A stretch of DNA of 64,000 nucleotides from Prevotella sp. (GTDB taxonomy: Bacteria; Bacteroidota; Bacteroidia; Bacteroidales; Bacteroidaceae): assembly GCA_016287755.1 (NCBI GenBank), contig JAEEWT010000007.1, positions 62,001 through 126,000 on the forward strand. Reading direction: 5' to 3'. The first letter of the stretch is position 1. Every line of letters begins with the position of its first letter. The notes below the pieces were generated by a model, which searched no databases, was not told the origin of the DNA, and saw only the letters and a program-made list of their open reading frames with translations. Positions 62,798 to 64,000 of the stretch are shown here, piece by piece. Both the position numbers and the translations under genes were made by a program.

Positions 62798-62809
62798 TTT
62801 GAAAAGAAG

Positions 62810-64000
62810 TTAGATGTTCGGGGTGTCCCAAACCTTTGTCTGGGTACAAATCACGGGGATAGATAACCCGCTGACTTTCAGAAGGAAATCACCTTCTTCT
62901 AAGGTCCAACGACCATCAGCTCCTACGAATGCCATGCTCTTGGCAGGAAGCGTAAAGGTAACTGTTTTCGTCTCACCAGGTTGCAGTTCTACTTTCGTAA
63001 AATCGCGTAACCGCTTGTTATCAGGAACAATAGAAGCAATCAAATCGCTCGTGTAAAGCAGTACGGCTTCCTTTCCTACCCTACTGCCTGCGTTCTTTAC
63101 ATCCACAGAGACGGTAAGCACATCATCGGCAGTGAAATCCTTCTTGTCAACTCGCAGGTTTGAATACTCGAAAGTAGTATAACTCAAGCCATAGCCGAAG
63201 GGCCACATCAGGGATACCTTTGCGTCGTAGTTATAGGCTCCAGCCATCGTTCCTACCTCCTCACTCACCTTATAATCGTAGGTGTTCAGTGAGTTGATTT
63301 CACGAGGATAGGTGTATGGCATCTTACCTGAGAAATTCGCATCACCGGCTAACAAGTTTGCCAATGCATCACCACCGTAGTTACCAGGAATAAATACATC
63401 CACTACAGCTGCTGCCAACGGCTCAATATCAGAGACCAGTCGAGGGCGTCCCTCGTTAAGTACAAGAACGATGGGTTTGCCCGTCTTGGCCAGCTCTTTC
63501 ACCAGGTTGCGCTGGTTCTCAGAGAGCCACAGGTCGGAAAGGTTACCCGGTGTCTCGGTATAAGAGTTCTCGCCTATTGCAGCAATGATAACATCTGCCT
63601 GAGCAGCTGCAGTTACAGCCTTGTCAATCTGCGGTTCAAGTTCATCATAATAGGCGCCGTTTTCATTGTAGGTAACACCTTGTTCAAGGATGATGTTTTC
63701 CTTACCGAACTTGTTACAAAGCGCCTCGTAGATCGTATTGTATTTCTCTGAGAGATCTTCAGCCTTTGAACCCTGCCAAGTATAGCTCCAACCACCATGC
63801 AGACAGCGCATCTGGTTGGCATTGGGACCAGTCAAGAGAATCTTGGCTGTTGGCTGTTGGCTATTAGTTTTCAGTGGCAGGATATTGTCTTTGTTCTTCA
63901 GCAGCACCATTGATTCCTCTGCAGCCTGCAAGGCCTTGTCGGCATGCTCCTGCGAACCGAACTTCTCATACCCCTTACCGCCAGTAGTTGGTTTCTCAAA
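62810..64000 (-). CDS. Glycoside hydrolase family 3 beta-glucosidase-type enzyme (5' end outside window)
   Basis: The frame is open to base 64000 on the minus strand, so only the last 397 residues are here. [15 protein letters not shown] starts the GH3 C-terminal domain, which includes [27 protein letters not shown], and [20 protein letters not shown] begins the fibronectin-III-like domain; the tail [22 protein letters not shown] sequence is typical of BglX and related beta-glucosidases. The nucleophile Asp lies in the missing N-terminal part. Likely periplasmic and cuts beta-linked oligosaccharides. Confidence 0.92.
   Translation of the reverse strand, partial: FEKPTTGGKGYEKFGSQEHADKALQAAEESMVLLKNKDNILPLKTNSQQPTAKILLTGPNANQMRCLHGGWSYTWQGSKAEDLSEKYNTIYEALCNKFGKENIILEQGVTYNENGAYYDELEPQIDKAVTAAAQADVIIAAIGENSYTETPGNLSDLWLSENQRNLVKELAKTGKPIVLVLNEGRPRLVSDIEPLAAAVVDVFIPGNYGGDALANLLAGDANFSGKMPYTYPREINSLNTYDYKVSEEVGTMAGAYNYDAKVSLMWPFGYGLSYTTFEYSNLRVDKKDFTADDVLTVSVDVKNAGSRVGKEAVLLYTSDLIASIVPDNKRLRDFTKVELQPGETKTVTFTLPAKSMAFVGADGRWTLEEGDFLLKVSGLSIPVICTQTKVWDTPNI

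Noticed and set aside
1..64000. Prophage, integrative element or tRNA-linked attachment site
   Set aside because: No integrase, phage structural gene, conjugation gene or tRNA was seen, and gene order is dominated by housekeeping functions.

Overview
This window reads as a chromosomal segment of a Bacteroidales bacterium, most likely Prevotellaceae (Prevotella in the broad sense). The grounds are: promoters of the Bacteroidetes type (TTTG or TTG, about 20 bp, then TAnnTTTG) before many genes; type IX secretion (T9SS) parts and cargo; Bacteroidetes-restricted families (DUF4301, DUF3256, DUF4890, a DUF4836-like lipoprotein); Oar-like TonB receptors; and an XRE-cupin regulator next to an AMP-forming ligase. 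I see no rRNA, tRNA, prophage or CRISPR array. Most of the window is housekeeping sequence. The unusual material lies mainly between genes.

Layout. 1-8 kb: a 5'-truncated Uup-type ABC-F ATPase, a DUF4301 protein, a VWA lipoprotein, a repeat-packed 0.5 kb gap, a RelA-type (p)ppGpp synthetase with a dead hydrolase domain, and a TetR regulator. 8-16.5 kb: malic enzyme-phosphotransacetylase fusion, a YihY/BrkB membrane protein, RNase P RNA, a T9SS plug-domain protein and two tandem TPR proteins. 16.5-26.5 kb: gyrA, an acyl-CoA ligase with its XRE-cupin regulator, an orphan AAA ATPase, clpC, a DUF4890 protein and a cupin. 26.5-33 kb: two paralogous Oar-like TonB receptors. 33-38.5 kb: an operon of MFS transporter, rsmE, lipoprotein, ABC ATPase and FtsX-like permease. 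38.6-47.4 kb: paaK-DUF3256, a candidate small RNA, and the leuA-leuC-leuD-citramalate synthase-like-leuB operon behind a leader-peptide attenuator. 47.5-51 kb: a small secreted protein, a REP-associated tyrosine transposase (RAYT) and an NhaC antiporter. 51-64 kb: POT transporter, a beta-barrel protein, a LysM/periplasmic-binding protein, a T9SS type-B cargo, uvrA, an FAD-dependent oxidoreductase, an Ig/adhesin-type T9SS cargo, and a GH3 enzyme cut by the window edge.

Four non-coding observations stand out. (1) The leu operon has a complete attenuator: promoter, 23-residue Leu/Ile-rich leader peptide, a 9-bp perfectly complementary antiterminator pair, and a terminator. (2) A two-part palindromic repeat occurs both upstream of the RAYT gene (48.16-48.45 kb) and 36 kb away next to rnpB (12.45-12.63 kb). 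This looks like a REP-type element with its own transposase. (3) A promoter-plus-palindrome module is shared by rnpB, the XRE regulator and a T9SS cargo gene. (4) A strong promoter and terminator at 40.9-41.0 kb enclose about 85 nt with no gene, a candidate sRNA. The gap before relA also carries a 41-bp inverted repeat built from an ACATACAC word.
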